The notes under the pieces were generated by a model. It did not search any database and was not told the origin of the DNA. It saw only the letters and a list, made by a program, of their open reading frames with translations. The position numbers and the translations under genes are program-made. A stretch of 64,000 nucleotides of DNA from an uncultured Lachnospiraceae bacterium (GTDB lineage Bacteria; Bacillota; Clostridia; Lachnospirales; Lachnospiraceae). Positions 8,814 to 18,174 of this stretch are shown here, in pieces (position 1 is the stretch's first letter; each line of letters opens with the position of its first letter). The stretch spans positions 40,508 through 104,507 of the forward strand of contig CAJTTI010000013.1 of assembly GCA_910579225.1 (NCBI GenBank), read 5' to 3'.

Positions 8814-10352
8814 TTATTTTACCAGCAGCGACTTTCCAGTCATCTCAGCCGGTTGTTTCATTCCCATTAACTCCAGAAGCGTCGGAATAATATCTGCCAG
8901 ACAACCGCCTTCTCTGAGTTTATATGCCGGATCTGCATTCACCAGAATAAACGGCACCGGATTTACTGTATGGGCTGTAAAGGGTGCACCAGTCTCATAA
9001 TCCTTGAGCTGCTCCGCATTTCCATGATCTGCACAAATGAACATCTGGCCATCCACAGATTTCAGCGCCTCCACTGCTTTTCCCACACACTCGTCAACAG
9101 CTTCCACAGCTTTGATCGCTGCTTCTTCCACACCCGTATGGCCTACCATATCCGGATTCGCAAAGTTGATAATAATCACATCGTACTTATCCGATTGAAT
9201 CGCCTCACAAAGCTTGTCACACACACCATAGGCACTCATCTCCGGCTGAAGATCATAAGTTGCAACTTTCGGAGATTTCACGAGAATACGGTCCTCGCCC
9301 TTGTTCGGTTCTTCTACTCCGCCATTGAAGAAAAAGGTTACGTGTGCATACTTCTCCGTCTCTGCAATCCGGGCCTGTGTCTTTCCATTTGCTGCCAGAT
9401 ATTCACCAAAAGTATTGTCAAGCGTCACCTTATGAAACGCAACCTGCTTGTTCGGAATCGTCACATCATACTCCGTGAAGCATACATACGTCAGATCCAG
9501 TTTTTTCTCTCTCTCAAATCCGGCAAATTCATCATCACAGAACGCTCTGGTGATTTCGCGTGCCCGATCCGGACGGAAGTTGAAGAAAATAATAGAATCT
9601 CTGTCCTGAATCGTCGTCAACGGCTTGTCATCTTTTGTCACAACAATCGGTTTTACAAACTCATCAAACACTTCTTCTTTATAAGAATCATTGACTCCGC
9701 AGACCGGACAAGGATTCTGCGCCCCTTCTCCTTTTGTCAGCGCGCGGTAAGCAACTTCCACACGCTCCCAGCGGTTATCACGGTCCATTGCATAGTAACG
9801 TCCCATAACCGTCGCCACTTCACCCACACCGATCTCTTTCATCTTATCGTTCAGCTCTTTAATATATCCTTTGCCGGAAGCCGGAGGCGTATCACGCCCG
9901 TCCAGGAAGCAGTGTACATAGACTTTCTCCAGTCCATGACGTTTTGCCAGATCCAGAAGGCCGTACAGGTGCGTATTATGGCTGTGAACGCCACCATCAG
10001 ACAGGAGTCCGTACAAATGAAGCGAGGAGTTGTTTTTCTTCGCGTTTTTCACAGCAGCCAGAAGTGCTTCATTTTCAAAAAATGTCCCGTCTTCTATCTC
10101 CTTGGTAATCCTGGTCAGCTCCTGATAGACAATCCGTCCTGCACCCATATTCAGATGACCAACCTCTGAATTGCCCATCTGGCCGTCCGGAAGCCCGACT
10201 GCAAGTCCGCTTGCATATCCTTTCACGAACGGACACTCTGCCATCAGCTTATCCATCACTGGTGTTTTTGCCTCCGCCACTGCGTTTGCATCTGTCCTTT
10301 CATTTAGTCCATATCCATCTAAAATCATCAACACGGTAGGTTTCTTACTCAT
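8814..10352 (-). CDS. gpmI: 2,3-bisphosphoglycerate-independent phosphoglycerate mutase
   Basis: Interconverts 3- and 2-phosphoglycerate without a bisphosphate cofactor, using two Mn ions; 512 aa, the standard length. Seen: N-terminal metal site (LMILDGYGLNE), the phosphorylated serine in GQMGNSEVGHLNMGAG, the phosphatase-lid segment with FLDGRDTPP, and the second metal site in NFANPDMVGHTG and CADHGNAEQL. AGGAG precedes the ATG at 10352. It belongs to the same-strand glycolytic run, with an aldo/keto reductase upstream; the 174-nt gap on that side shows no clear hairpin with a T-tract. Confidence 0.97.
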   Translation of the reverse strand: MSKKPTVLMILDGYGLNERTDANAVAEAKTPVMDKLMAECPFVKGYASGLAVGLPDGQMGNSEVGHLNMGAGRIVYQELTRITKEIEDGTFFENEALLAAVKNAKKNNSSLHLYGLLSDGGVHSHNTHLYGLLDLAKRHGLEKVYVHCFLDGRDTPPASGKGYIKELNDKMKEIGVGEVATVMGRYYAMDRDNRWERVEVAYRALTKGEGAQNPCPVCGVNDSYKEEVFDEFVKPIVVTKDDKPLTTIQDRDSIIFFNFRPDRAREITRAFCDDEFAGFEREKKLDLTYVCFTEYDVTIPNKQVAFHKVTLDNTFGEYLAANGKTQARIAETEKYAHVTFFFNGGVEEPNKGEDRILVKSPKVATYDLQPEMSAYGVCDKLCEAIQSDKYDVIIINFANPDMVGHTGVEEAAIKAVEAVDECVGKAVEALKSVDGQMFICADHGNAEQLKDYETGAPFTAHTVNPVPFILVNADPAYKLREGGCLADIIPTLLELMGMKQPAEMTGKSLLVK

Positions 10353-10526
10353 TCATTCGTCTCCTTATATGTGTTCTCTAATCTTTTATTTTACACGAAG
10401 CATGCAGAACATGCAAGTGACGAAGCAGTTTTTCATAATTTTTTATAAATTCCAGGTATGTTCAAATACCTGCCGGTTCCCAACATGGCGTAAACAGGCA
10501 GGCATCCGAAACTTTACTCCATCACT

Positions 10527-11381
10527 TTACGGACGCTCTACGATGACCCGCTCCAGATCCGGGTGCTCTCCACCCCACCCAATCTGAGGCAGGCAGCGAA
10601 GCAGATACATATCTTCTACTGTAATCTCAATCCCGGGAAGCTTCAGATTCTGCTGCATCCGCTCAGAAGAAGAAGCCTTGGGAATGACGCCAATATCCTG
10701 CTGCAGCAGGAATCTCAACAAAAACTGCGCCGGAAAGACGTTGTATTTCTGTGCCATCTGAATTACCAGAGGTTCTTCCAGAACACGGCGCCTGCCCAAC
10801 GGGCTCCACGCCTGTACCTGAATCCCCCAACTCTTACAGTATTGTACTGCAGCTTCCTGCAGATACCCCACATGAAGTTCCAGCTGATCAACCATCGGAC
10901 GCACATCCGCCGACTCCAGCAGAACCTTCAGATGATGAGGCAGAAAATTACTGACCCCGATGGCCCGTACCTTCCCCTGATGATAGAATTCCTCCAGTGC
11001 TTTCCAGCTCTCCTGCACCAGCTTTTTCCAGTCCGGACAATCCGGCGACGACTTGGGCCAATGAAGCAAAAACAGATCCAGATAGTCTGTCTGCAGACGA
11101 ACAAGAGAATCTTCAAAACTTTTCTTCGTCTTCTCATAGCCCAAATCTGTCTTCCAGACCTTTGAAGTCAGGAAAACTTCCTCACGCGGGATTCTGCTTT
11201 CTCTGAGCGCCTCCCCTACGTATTCTTCATTCTTATACACAGCCGCCGTATCCAGCAGACGGTATCCTGCTTCCAGCGCCATATGTACCGTACGTGCATC
11301 GCTTCCGTCTGTACACTTATAGGTGCCATAGCCGATTTTCGGCATCTTCACGCCGTTTTGCAATACAAAACAGTCACTCAT
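10527..11381 (-). CDS. Aldo/keto reductase
   Basis: NAD(P)H-dependent carbonyl reductase of the AKR superfamily, 284 aa, cytoplasmic. The catalytic tetrad is visible: Asp and Tyr in LLDTAAVYKNEEYVGEAL, Lys in LTSKVW, His in LLHWPKS. The cofactor-binding IPKASSSERMQQNL block lies near the end. The first beta strand is GVKMPKIGYGTYKC. AGGAGG stands ten bases before the ATG. It lies between the lipoprotein gene and gpmI in the same direction; a role in methylglyoxal or other triose-derived aldehyde reduction would fit this setting but is inference. Confidence 0.93.
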   Translation of the reverse strand: MSDCFVLQNGVKMPKIGYGTYKCTDGSDARTVHMALEAGYRLLDTAAVYKNEEYVGEALRESRIPREEVFLTSKVWKTDLGYEKTKKSFEDSLVRLQTDYLDLFLLHWPKSSPDCPDWKKLVQESWKALEEFYHQGKVRAIGVSNFLPHHLKVLLESADVRPMVDQLELHVGYLQEAAVQYCKSWGIQVQAWSPLGRRRVLEEPLVIQMAQKYNVFPAQFLLRFLLQQDIGVIPKASSSERMQQNLKLPGIEITVEDMYLLRCLPQIGWGGEHPDLERVIVERP

Positions 11382-11427
11382 CTGTTCCCCGCCTCCTCAT
11401 ATCTCTGTTTCTTATAATCCCATGCTC

Positions 11428-12480
11428 TTAATAACTGATCATTTTGTTATAATCGTCAATCATTGCAGATACTTTACTGTCGAACCCGGCAATAGAACCG
11501 TCCACCGTAAATGCATTGATGATGCTGATGCCGCTGGGAGCCTCCTGTTCCGCCACTTTCCGGAAGACTTCTTTCAATTCTTCAGCAGAATTCTCCACTG
11601 CATCCTCAAATGTTACAAAATACGCAGACATAGTGGGATATCCTTCATTAGACAACGCTTCCTCATCATTTAAATATCCCAGCACAGTCTCAACTTCTTC
11701 CATATATTGATCATAAAGGGGCTGAAGCGCTGCCGTATCCAGTTCCAGCATCATGGAATCATCTTCGATGCCCTGGTCATAGATCGCAGTCTGGATCTCC
11801 TGCGCTGTTGTTATCATTTTTGTGATGGAATAAGTAACCACATAGCCTTCTTCTTTCATCTGTTCCAGATCTGCCTCGCGCTGCTCCGATGCCACTCCGC
11901 CTAATTTATCCACAAAGTCTGCCCCAAGCTGCTCATACTGGGTACAGCTAGCCCAGACTCTTGCATGCAGTTCTTTTCCTTTGGCATAATCGTCTGTCTG
12001 CCAGGAATCTTCGTCCGTATACTCCTGTACTTCGTTCAAAACCGTTCCCAGTTCACGGACCACCGGGCTTAATGCCACATAAGCCTCATCCAGCTCTGAT
12101 TTCTCCGGTTTCTTTGCAACCAGCTCGTCCGCACGGTCCAGATCCTCAAATAATCCCTCTGATATGGAATAACAGAAATAAAAATCTTTTAATACGGTAA
12201 ACTCTTCCTGATAATCAATATATTCGAAATATTTTCCCAGCGAATCCCCCAGACGCCCCACCATGGTATTGTTGATTTCAATATAGAGGTTATAAAGCTC
12301 CTGCTCCTCTTCCTCTGTGAGAGCCGCCGGTTCTTCTTCCTCTACCTCTGTCTCCTGTACTTCTGCTGTCTCATTCGTCCCTTCATCTGAAACCACTGCT
12401 GTTTCCTTTCCGGAACACCCCGTTGCCAGTACCATCACCCCTGCTGCTGCAAGAACTGTCATCCATATTTTATTTTTCAT
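11428..12480 (-). CDS. Lipoprotein of unknown function
   Basis: 350 aa. I do not recognise a family. The N-terminus is a lipoprotein signal (MKNKIWMTVLAAAGVMVLATGC, Cys about residue 22), followed by an acidic, low-complexity stretch of Glu, Val and Thr and then a long, mostly helical, acidic region. No catalytic motif is evident. I start at 12480, where AGAGGA lies seven bases ahead; an upstream in-frame ATG at 12495 has no ribosome site. It follows tpiA on the same strand, separated by 163 nt that contain a large inverted repeat, and precedes the aldo/keto reductase by 46 nt. Confidence 0.8.
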   Translation of the reverse strand: MKNKIWMTVLAAAGVMVLATGCSGKETAVVSDEGTNETAEVQETEVEEEEPAALTEEEEQELYNLYIEINNTMVGRLGDSLGKYFEYIDYQEEFTVLKDFYFCYSISEGLFEDLDRADELVAKKPEKSELDEAYVALSPVVRELGTVLNEVQEYTDEDSWQTDDYAKGKELHARVWASCTQYEQLGADFVDKLGGVASEQREADLEQMKEEGYVVTYSITKMITTAQEIQTAIYDQGIEDDSMMLELDTAALQPLYDQYMEEVETVLGYLNDEEALSNEGYPTMSAYFVTFEDAVENSAEELKEVFRKVAEQEAPSGISIINAFTVDGSIAGFDSKVSAMIDDYNKMISY

Positions 12481-12555
12481 AACAAATCCTCTCATTCTTT
12501 TTCAAAACTTTACTTCTCAATCTCTTTCCATTCTGAGAATAGGCACAACCTGATA

Positions 12556-12611
12556 CACCCAGTTATGTAAATAGGTACTGCAACGCAGAACACCTCTTAC
12601 ATAACCGGGTG
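12556..12611. repeat. Long inverted repeat between tpiA and the lipoprotein gene
   Basis: Arms 12556-12570 (CACCC-A-GTTATGTAA) and 12597-12611 (TTACATAAC-C-GGGTG) pair at 14 of 15 positions around a 26-nt loop. No T-tract follows on either strand, so it is not an ordinary terminator. It lies downstream of tpiA and upstream of the lipoprotein gene in the minus-strand transcript. An RNA processing or stability hairpin, or a protein-binding site, are options. Confidence 0.7.
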
Positions 12612-12643
12612 CCAAAAGTGGTCTCAAATTCCTGTCGCTCTTA

Positions 12644-13393
12644 TTATTTCCAGTTCACAATCTTGCCGAAATCTGGTTTTAAAGCAGCGCCTCCTACCAG
12701 ACCGCCGTCAATATCCGGCTGTGCAAACAGTTCAGGAGCCGTAGCCGCATTAACAGATCCGCCATACTGAATGCGGATTTTCTCTGCCGTAGCTGCATCA
12801 TAGATCTCTGCAATACACTCGCGGATGCCCTTGCAGACTTCCTGTGCCTGCTCTGTGGTAGCCGTCTTGCCGGTTCCGATGGCCCAGATCGGCTCGTATG
12901 CAATCACAGCTGTAGCAGCCTGTTCTGCCGTCACACCCAGGAAACCAACCTTTACCTGCTGACGAATGAAATCCATCGTCACACCCTGCTCTCTCTGCGT
13001 TAACGTCTCGCCGCAGCACATGATCGGAGTAATGCCATGCTCAAATGCCTTCAGCATCTTCTTGTTGACTGTCTCACTGGTTTCTGCAAAGTATTCTCTT
13101 CTCTCAGAATGTCCGAGAACTACATATTTCACACCTGCATCAGTCAGCATAGCCGGAGAAATCTCGCCTGTATATGCACCTTTCTCCTCAAAATACATAT
13201 TTTCAGCACCAATTGCGATATTGGAACCTTTTGCAGCTTCCATAGCCGGAATAATGTCAATGGCCGGAACGCAGAACACTACATCTGCGTCGTCTGTAGC
13301 TACCAGCGGTTTCAAAGTGTTAATCAGCTCCACTGCCTCCGTAGGCGTCATGTTCATCTTCCAGTTACCAGCAATAATTTTTCTTCTTGCCAT
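12644..13393 (-). CDS. tpiA: Triose-phosphate isomerase
   Basis: Interconverts dihydroxyacetone phosphate and glyceraldehyde 3-phosphate; 249 aa TIM barrel, normal size. Seen: N-terminal IIAGNWKMN with the catalytic lysine, the histidine of VLGHSERRE, the catalytic glutamate in AYEPIWAIGTG, and the phosphate-binding QYGGSVNA loop. I start at 13393 (MARRKII), because GGAG lies about nine bases ahead; a longer frame would begin at a GTG without a ribosome site. It lies 102 nt downstream of pgk in the glycolytic operon. Confidence 0.97.
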   Translation of the reverse strand: MARRKIIAGNWKMNMTPTEAVELINTLKPLVATDDADVVFCVPAIDIIPAMEAAKGSNIAIGAENMYFEEKGAYTGEISPAMLTDAGVKYVVLGHSERREYFAETSETVNKKMLKAFEHGITPIMCCGETLTQREQGVTMDFIRQQVKVGFLGVTAEQAATAVIAYEPIWAIGTGKTATTEQAQEVCKGIRECIAEIYDAATAEKIRIQYGGSVNAATAPELFAQPDIDGGLVGGAALKPDFGKIVNWK

Positions 13394-13495
13394 TTTACCT
13401 GTCTCCTTCACTATCTATCATTCATTGCGAAACTTTCCCAGTTCATCTCACGAGTCGGAAAGTATCAAATCATCTCGCCTGTGTCTTGGTGATTC

Positions 13496-14701
13496 TTATT
13501 TGTCATTTGCTGCCGCAACACCCGGAAGCTCTTTGCCCTCCAGAAATTCCAGAGACGCGCCTCCTCCTGTGGAGATATGGCTCATCTTGTCGCCAAATCC
13601 AAGAGTATTCACTGCTGCTGCGGAATCGCCGCCGCCAATGATCGTAGTTGCATCTGTATCTGCCAGAGATTTTGCCACTGCAATGGTGCCCTTCGCCAGA
13701 ATCGGATTCTCAAATACACCCATGGGACCATTCCATACAACTGTCTTGGCAGATTTCACAGCCTCCGCATACAGCTCTGCAGTCTTGGGTCCGATGTCCA
13801 GTCCCATCTTGTCTGCAGGAATCGCATTGCTGTCCACTACTTCCACCGGAATCTCTGCATCAATCGGATTCGGGAATGCAGATGCAATGGTCGTATCCAC
13901 CGGAAGCATCATGGTCTTTCCAAGACTTTTTGCTTTCTCAAGCATTTCTTTGCAGTAATCAAGCTTTGTATCATCCACAAGAGATGTACCTACTTCACAG
14001 CCCTGTGCTTTTAAGAAGGTATATGCCATACCGCCACCGATGATCAGGGTATCGCATTTCTCAAGAAGATTGGAAATCACGTTCAGCTTGTCCGCAACCT
14101 TTGCACCGCCAAGAATCGCCACAAAAGGACGAACCGGATTGTTGACCGCATTGCCCAGGAAGTCGATCTCTTTCTGCATCAGATATCCCACAGCTGCCGT
14201 CTTCACATATTCTGTAACACCCACATTGGAGCAGTGTGCTCTGTGAGCAGTTCCAAACGCATCATTGACAAATACATCCGCCAGAGAAGCCAGCTCTTTG
14301 GAGAATGCTTCTCCGTTCTTGGTCTCTTCTGCACGATAACGGGTGTTCTCAAGAAGAATCACATCGCCGTCTTTCATCGCTTCCACAGCTGCTTTCGCAT
14401 TAGGACCCACAACTTCCGGATCTGCCGCAAACTTCACTTCCTGTCCCAGAAGCTCAGACAGCCGCACAGCCACCGGCGCCAGAGACAGTTCCGGCTTCGG
14501 CTCTCCTTTCGGTTTGCCCAGATGGGAGCAGAGAATCACTTTGCCGCCGTCGGCAATCAGTTTCTTAATTGTCGGAAGGGCCGCTACCAGACGGTTCTCA
14601 TCCGTGATCTTTCCCTCTTTCAGAGGTACATTAAAATCACAGCGGACCAGAGTACGCAGTCCCTTTACATTGATATCATCAACAGATTTCTTATTTAACA
14701 T
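13496..14701 (-). CDS. pgk: Phosphoglycerate kinase
   Basis: Transfers the acyl phosphate of 1,3-bisphosphoglycerate to ADP; 401 aa, cytoplasmic, about the usual length. Seen: the substrate-binding RCDFNVPL and LCSHLGKPKG blocks, the GNAVNNPVRPFVAILGGAKV hinge segment, the nucleotide-binding GPMGVFE, and the C-terminal TIIGGGDSAAAV loop. GGAG precedes the ATG at 14701; the longer frame lacks a ribosome site. It lies 217 nt after gap, with a hairpin between that should lower pgk relative to gap. Confidence 0.97.
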   Translation of the reverse strand: MLNKKSVDDINVKGLRTLVRCDFNVPLKEGKITDENRLVAALPTIKKLIADGGKVILCSHLGKPKGEPKPELSLAPVAVRLSELLGQEVKFAADPEVVGPNAKAAVEAMKDGDVILLENTRYRAEETKNGEAFSKELASLADVFVNDAFGTAHRAHCSNVGVTEYVKTAAVGYLMQKEIDFLGNAVNNPVRPFVAILGGAKVADKLNVISNLLEKCDTLIIGGGMAYTFLKAQGCEVGTSLVDDTKLDYCKEMLEKAKSLGKTMMLPVDTTIASAFPNPIDAEIPVEVVDSNAIPADKMGLDIGPKTAELYAEAVKSAKTVVWNGPMGVFENPILAKGTIAVAKSLADTDATTIIGGGDSAAAVNTLGFGDKMSHISTGGGASLEFLEGKELPGVAAANDK

Positions 14702-14820
14702 GGATACAAGCTCCTTTCGATTATCATCAGACAGGAAGGTATACACTTTCCCGCCTGCCGCGCGACCCGTATTGCTGCTTCGGCACTATATTGCCCTTTG
14801 CACGGGTCGTACATAAAAGA

Positions 14821-14849
14821 AAAAGGATCCGGCCCTGAAGACCGGACCC
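14821..14849 (-). terminator. Hairpin terminator/attenuator between gap and pgk
   Basis: On the minus strand GGGTCCGG (complement of 14842-14849) pairs with CCGGATCC (complement of 14825-14832), with one G-U pair, and is followed by TTTTTCTTTT. It lies 70 nt past the gap stop codon and 120 nt before pgk. As pgk shows no strong promoter here, partial read-through is likely. Confidence 0.75.
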
Positions 14850-14918
14850 TTTGAGGTCTTAAATATATGCGCCTGTGCGCTCAGACACCTTTGCTGTCTT
14901 TTGCACAGCTCTACAAAA

Positions 14919-15932
14919 TTATGCGAGCTCAGCGAAATATTTGATGGTGCGAACCATCTGAGACACATAAGAGTTCTCATTGTCATACCAGGAAACAACT
15001 TCTACCTGAGTCTTTCCATCCGGAAGCGGAGATACCATGGTCTGCGTTGCATCAAACAGAGAACCATATCTCATACCAACGATATCGCTGGATACGATCT
15101 CATCTTCTGTATATCCGTAAGACTCCGTGGTAGCTGCTTTCATTGCTGCATTGATCTCTTCTTTGGTCACTGCTTTATTCACAACTGCAAATAACAGAGT
15201 GGTGGAACCAGTCGGGGTCGGAACACGCTGTGCAGCGCCGATAAGCTTGCCGTTCAGCTCCGGAATTACAAGGCCGATTGCCTTTGCAGCACCAGTGCTG
15301 TTGGGAACGATGTTGATTGCTGCCGCGCGGCTTCTTCTCAGATCGCCTTTTCTCTGCGGTCCGTCAAGAACCATCTGATCACCAGTATATGCATGAATGG
15401 TACACATGATACCGGACTCAATCGGAGCCAGGTCATTCAGAGCCTTCGCCATCGGAGCCAGGCAGTTAGTGGTACAGGATGCTGCAGAAATAACAGTATC
15501 CTCTTTGGTCAAAGTCTCATGGTTTACATTATAAACGATCGTAGGCAGGTCATTGCCGGCCGGAGCGGAGATAACAACTTTCTTAGCGCCTGCAGTAATA
15601 TGTGCGGAAGCTTTCTCTTTGGAGGTGTAGAATCCGGTACACTCCAGAACTACGTCTACCCCGATCTCTCCCCACGGAAGCTCCGTTGCGTTTGCTTTCG
15701 CATAAATCTTGATTTCTTTTCCATCAACAACGATGGAATCATCTGTTGCGGATACAGAATCAGCCTTCTCATATTTACCCTGAGAAGAGTCATACTTTAA
15801 CAAGTGTGCCAGCATTTTCGGAGAAGTCAGGTCGTTGATTGCGACAACCTCATAACCTTCTGCACCAAACATCTGTCTGAATGCAAGACGACCAATCCGT
15901 CCGAAACCATTGATTGCTACTTTTACTGCCAT
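14919..15932 (-). CDS. gap: Glyceraldehyde-3-phosphate dehydrogenase, phosphorylating
   Basis: Oxidises glyceraldehyde 3-phosphate with NAD and phosphate to 1,3-bisphosphoglycerate; 337 aa. Seen: Rossmann entry VAINGFGRIGRLAFRQ, the catalytic cysteine in SAASCTTNCLAPM, the phosphate site in SSTGAAKAIG (written here without its first residues), and the C-terminal SWYDNENSYVSQM. AGGAGG lies in front of the ATG at 15932. It is the first gene of the glycolytic run and has its own strong promoter at 16019-16047. A terminator separates it from pgk. Confidence 0.97.
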   Translation of the reverse strand: MAVKVAINGFGRIGRLAFRQMFGAEGYEVVAINDLTSPKMLAHLLKYDSSQGKYEKADSVSATDDSIVVDGKEIKIYAKANATELPWGEIGVDVVLECTGFYTSKEKASAHITAGAKKVVISAPAGNDLPTIVYNVNHETLTKEDTVISAASCTTNCLAPMAKALNDLAPIESGIMCTIHAYTGDQMVLDGPQRKGDLRRSRAAAINIVPNSTGAAKAIGLVIPELNGKLIGAAQRVPTPTGSTTLLFAVVNKAVTKEEINAAMKAATTESYGYTEDEIVSSDIVGMRYGSLFDATQTMVSPLPDGKTQVEVVSWYDNENSYVSQMVRTIKYFAELA

Positions 15933-16018
15933 GTTTCCATTCCTCCTAAAAGTTGAATTTTATATGTTTGTTCTTCCAACTCTTACAAAGTTTGTTAAAA
16001 GAACATCAACCATTACAT

Positions 16019-16047
16019 ATTTTACCTAATTTGTCTCAAAATATCAA
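16019..16047 (-). promoter_or_regulatory. Sigma-A promoter of gap
   Basis: On the minus strand TTGATA (16042-16047), 17 bp, TAAAAT (16019-16024), giving a leader of about 80 nt before the gap ATG. The rest of this 344-nt gap (16048-16276) is AT-rich and carries the upstream region of the PHP gene; I see no further clear element. Confidence 0.65.
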
Positions 16048-16276
16048 TACCAAATCATATTTTTTTCATTACGCCTGCCCTGTACACAAACCTTCTGAAA
16101 CAAAGTATACAAGTTCACATATCACTATTTTAATTTCCTGACTTTTTTCTACATTTTGCCTAAACTCTTCAGAATCTCCGTTCTCAGCCATATCCATTTT
16201 CATCAGTAATCTTCTTTACATTCTGATTTATATCTTTTATGATAAAAACAGACAGTTTACACAGGAGGACATTTTC

Positions 16277-17083
16277 TTGCATATCATATCTGACTATCAT
16301 GTACATACATCTTTTTCCGGAGACTGCAACATCTCCCCGGAAACCATGATCACCGAAGCGGTTAAAGGCGGAATCCGCCATCTGTGCCTGACCGACCATA
16401 TGGATTATGATTACGAAGACGGCGGCGTTTGTTTTGAATTTGATCCACAGGAATATCTTCACCGCCTGCTTCCCATGAAAGAAAAATATGCGGATCAGAT
16501 TGACCTTGCCATCGGAATTGAGCTGGGCCTTCAGCCTTATCTGAGCAAAAAGCATCACAACCTGGTCTTTTCCAACCCTTTTGATTTTGTCATAGGCTCC
16601 ATCCATCTGGTACACAGCCGGGATCCTTATTTCCCTTCTTATTTCGAAGGGAGAGAGGAAAGAGAAGCCTATCTGGAATATTTCCAGTGCGCCCTTCAGA
16701 ACCTGCAGGCTTATTCCAATTTTGATACATTCGGTCATCTGGACTATGTAGTCCGCTATGGTCCCAATCGAAATCAACATTATTCCTATGAGAAATACCA
16801 GGATATTCTCGACGAAATTCTGCGGGCTCTGATTAAAAAAGACATCGGGCTGGAAGTCAATACCAGCGGTTACCGCTACGGACTTGGGGACCCGAACCCC
16901 TGCAGAGAGATTATCTGCCGTTACCGTGAGTTAGGCGGCAGGATCATCACTCTAGGTTCCGACGCACATGATCCCGGCTTTCTGGCATACGGCTTTCATA
17001 AAGCTGCAGAACTGCTGCAATCCTGCGGGTTTCATTCTTATTTTATCTTCCACAACAGAAAACCCGAAGAGATCGGACTGTAA
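16277..17083 (+). CDS. hisK: PHP-domain histidinol-phosphatase
   Basis: Predicted metal-dependent phosphatase of the PHP fold, 268 aa, the size of the histidinol-phosphatases that complete histidine synthesis in Firmicutes. Metal ligands are visible: HVHTSFSGD at the N-terminus, LTDHMDY near residue 40, the GIEL glutamate near residue 80, IGSIH near 108, TFGHLD near 155 and GSDAHDP near 233. The start codon is TTG at 16277; AGGAGG at 16263-16268 is correctly placed and no ATG fits. It runs convergent with mnmA, the two stops being three bases apart. Other PHP phosphoesterases are not excluded. Confidence 0.85.
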   Translation: MHIISDYHVHTSFSGDCNISPETMITEAVKGGIRHLCLTDHMDYDYEDGGVCFEFDPQEYLHRLLPMKEKYADQIDLAIGIELGLQPYLSKKHHNLVFSNPFDFVIGSIHLVHSRDPYFPSYFEGREEREAYLEYFQCALQNLQAYSNFDTFGHLDYVVRYGPNRNQHYSYEKYQDILDEILRALIKKDIGLEVNTSGYRYGLGDPNPCREIICRYRELGGRIITLGSDAHDPGFLAYGFHKAAELLQSCGFHSYFIFHNRKPEEIGL

Positions 17084-17086
17084 AAA

Positions 17087-18172
17087 CTATCCTATATCCG
17101 GAAGAATTGTCCCGCCTCCGGCTACATAATCTCCTTCATAGAAGACCACTGCCTGTCCGGGCGTAACTGCCCGGACAGGTTCGTCAAAGATACATTCCAC
17201 CCTGTCTTCTCCTGCTTTACGTACAGTACACATAGCACCTTCATGAGCGTACCGGATTTTCGCCAGAAAACGGGCTTCTGCTTCCGGTTCTTCCACTCCC
17301 ATCCAGTTCAGCCTGTCCGCACGCAGACGCCGGCTGAATACGTCTGAGGGTTCTCCGATGATGACCTCTCTGGTCTCTGGGCGAATCGCCTTCACCACCA
17401 CAGGCCTTCCCATAGAAAGCCCTAGTCCTTTGCGCTGTCCCACTGTATAATGGATAATTCCTTTGTGTTTTCCAATCACGGTTCCGTCCGTCCATACAAA
17501 ATTTCCTTCCGGAACCTTCACCCTGGCATGCTCTTCTATAAACCGGGCGTAATCTTTGTCCGGTACAAAGCAAATCTCCTGACTGTCTGGCTTATGCGCC
17601 ACCATAAGTCCCAGTTCTTCTGCCATACTGCGAATCTGATTTTTTGCATAGACCCCCACCGGCATCAGTGTATGGGAAAGCTGATCCTGAGTCAGATTAT
17701 AGAGTGCATATGTCTGGTCCTTCGCCAAGGTGACCGATCTTTTTACCGCATAGCGTCCGTTCGGAAGCTGTCCTACCTGTGCATAATGTCCCGTGGCAAT
17801 ATAGTCTGCTCCGATCTCCCTGCTCCGTTTCAAAAGGGACTCCCATTTCACGTACCGGTTGCAGGCAATACAAGGATTGGGTGTTCGTCCATGCAAATAC
17901 TCGTCCATAAAATAGTCAATGACTTTTTCCTGAAAATCTTTCTTAAAATTCATGACATAATATGGAATCTGAAGTTTTTCTGCCACCCGTCTGGCATCCT
18001 CCACTGCGCTCAGACCGCAGCACCCGCCGTTTTCTTCCACCTGCTCAGGGTCTTCATCCTGCCAGATCTGCATAGTAACGCCGATCACTTCGTATCCCTG
18101 TTCTTTTAAAAGCCATGCTGCCACGGAAGAATCCACTCCTCCGGACATACCAATGACGACTCTCTTCCCCAT
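17087..18172 (-). CDS. mnmA: tRNA-specific 2-thiouridylase
   Basis: Adenylates and thiolates uridine 34 of tRNA-Lys, -Glu and -Gln, using sulfur relayed from a cysteine desulfurase; 361 aa. Seen: the PP-loop GMSGGVDSSVAAWLL, the first catalytic cysteine in TPNPCIACNRYVK, the second in SQEICFV, and the C-terminal beta domains. It starts two bases after iscU, inside the iscR-iscS-iscU operon, which matches its need for IscS sulfur. A perfect 11-bp inverted repeat (17152-17162 and 17169-17179) lies near the 3' end of the coding sequence. Confidence 0.97.
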   Translation of the reverse strand: MGKRVVIGMSGGVDSSVAAWLLKEQGYEVIGVTMQIWQDEDPEQVEENGGCCGLSAVEDARRVAEKLQIPYYVMNFKKDFQEKVIDYFMDEYLHGRTPNPCIACNRYVKWESLLKRSREIGADYIATGHYAQVGQLPNGRYAVKRSVTLAKDQTYALYNLTQDQLSHTLMPVGVYAKNQIRSMAEELGLMVAHKPDSQEICFVPDKDYARFIEEHARVKVPEGNFVWTDGTVIGKHKGIIHYTVGQRKGLGLSMGRPVVVKAIRPETREVIIGEPSDVFSRRLRADRLNWMGVEEPEAEARFLAKIRYAHEGAMCTVRKAGEDRVECIFDEPVRAVTPGQAVVFYEGDYVAGGGTILPDIG

Positions 18173-18174
18173 GC

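Noticed and set aside
16184..16780. A 198-codon frame on the minus strand
   Set aside because: It lies opposite the PHP phosphatase gene, which has clear metal motifs and a proper ribosome site; this frame has neither.
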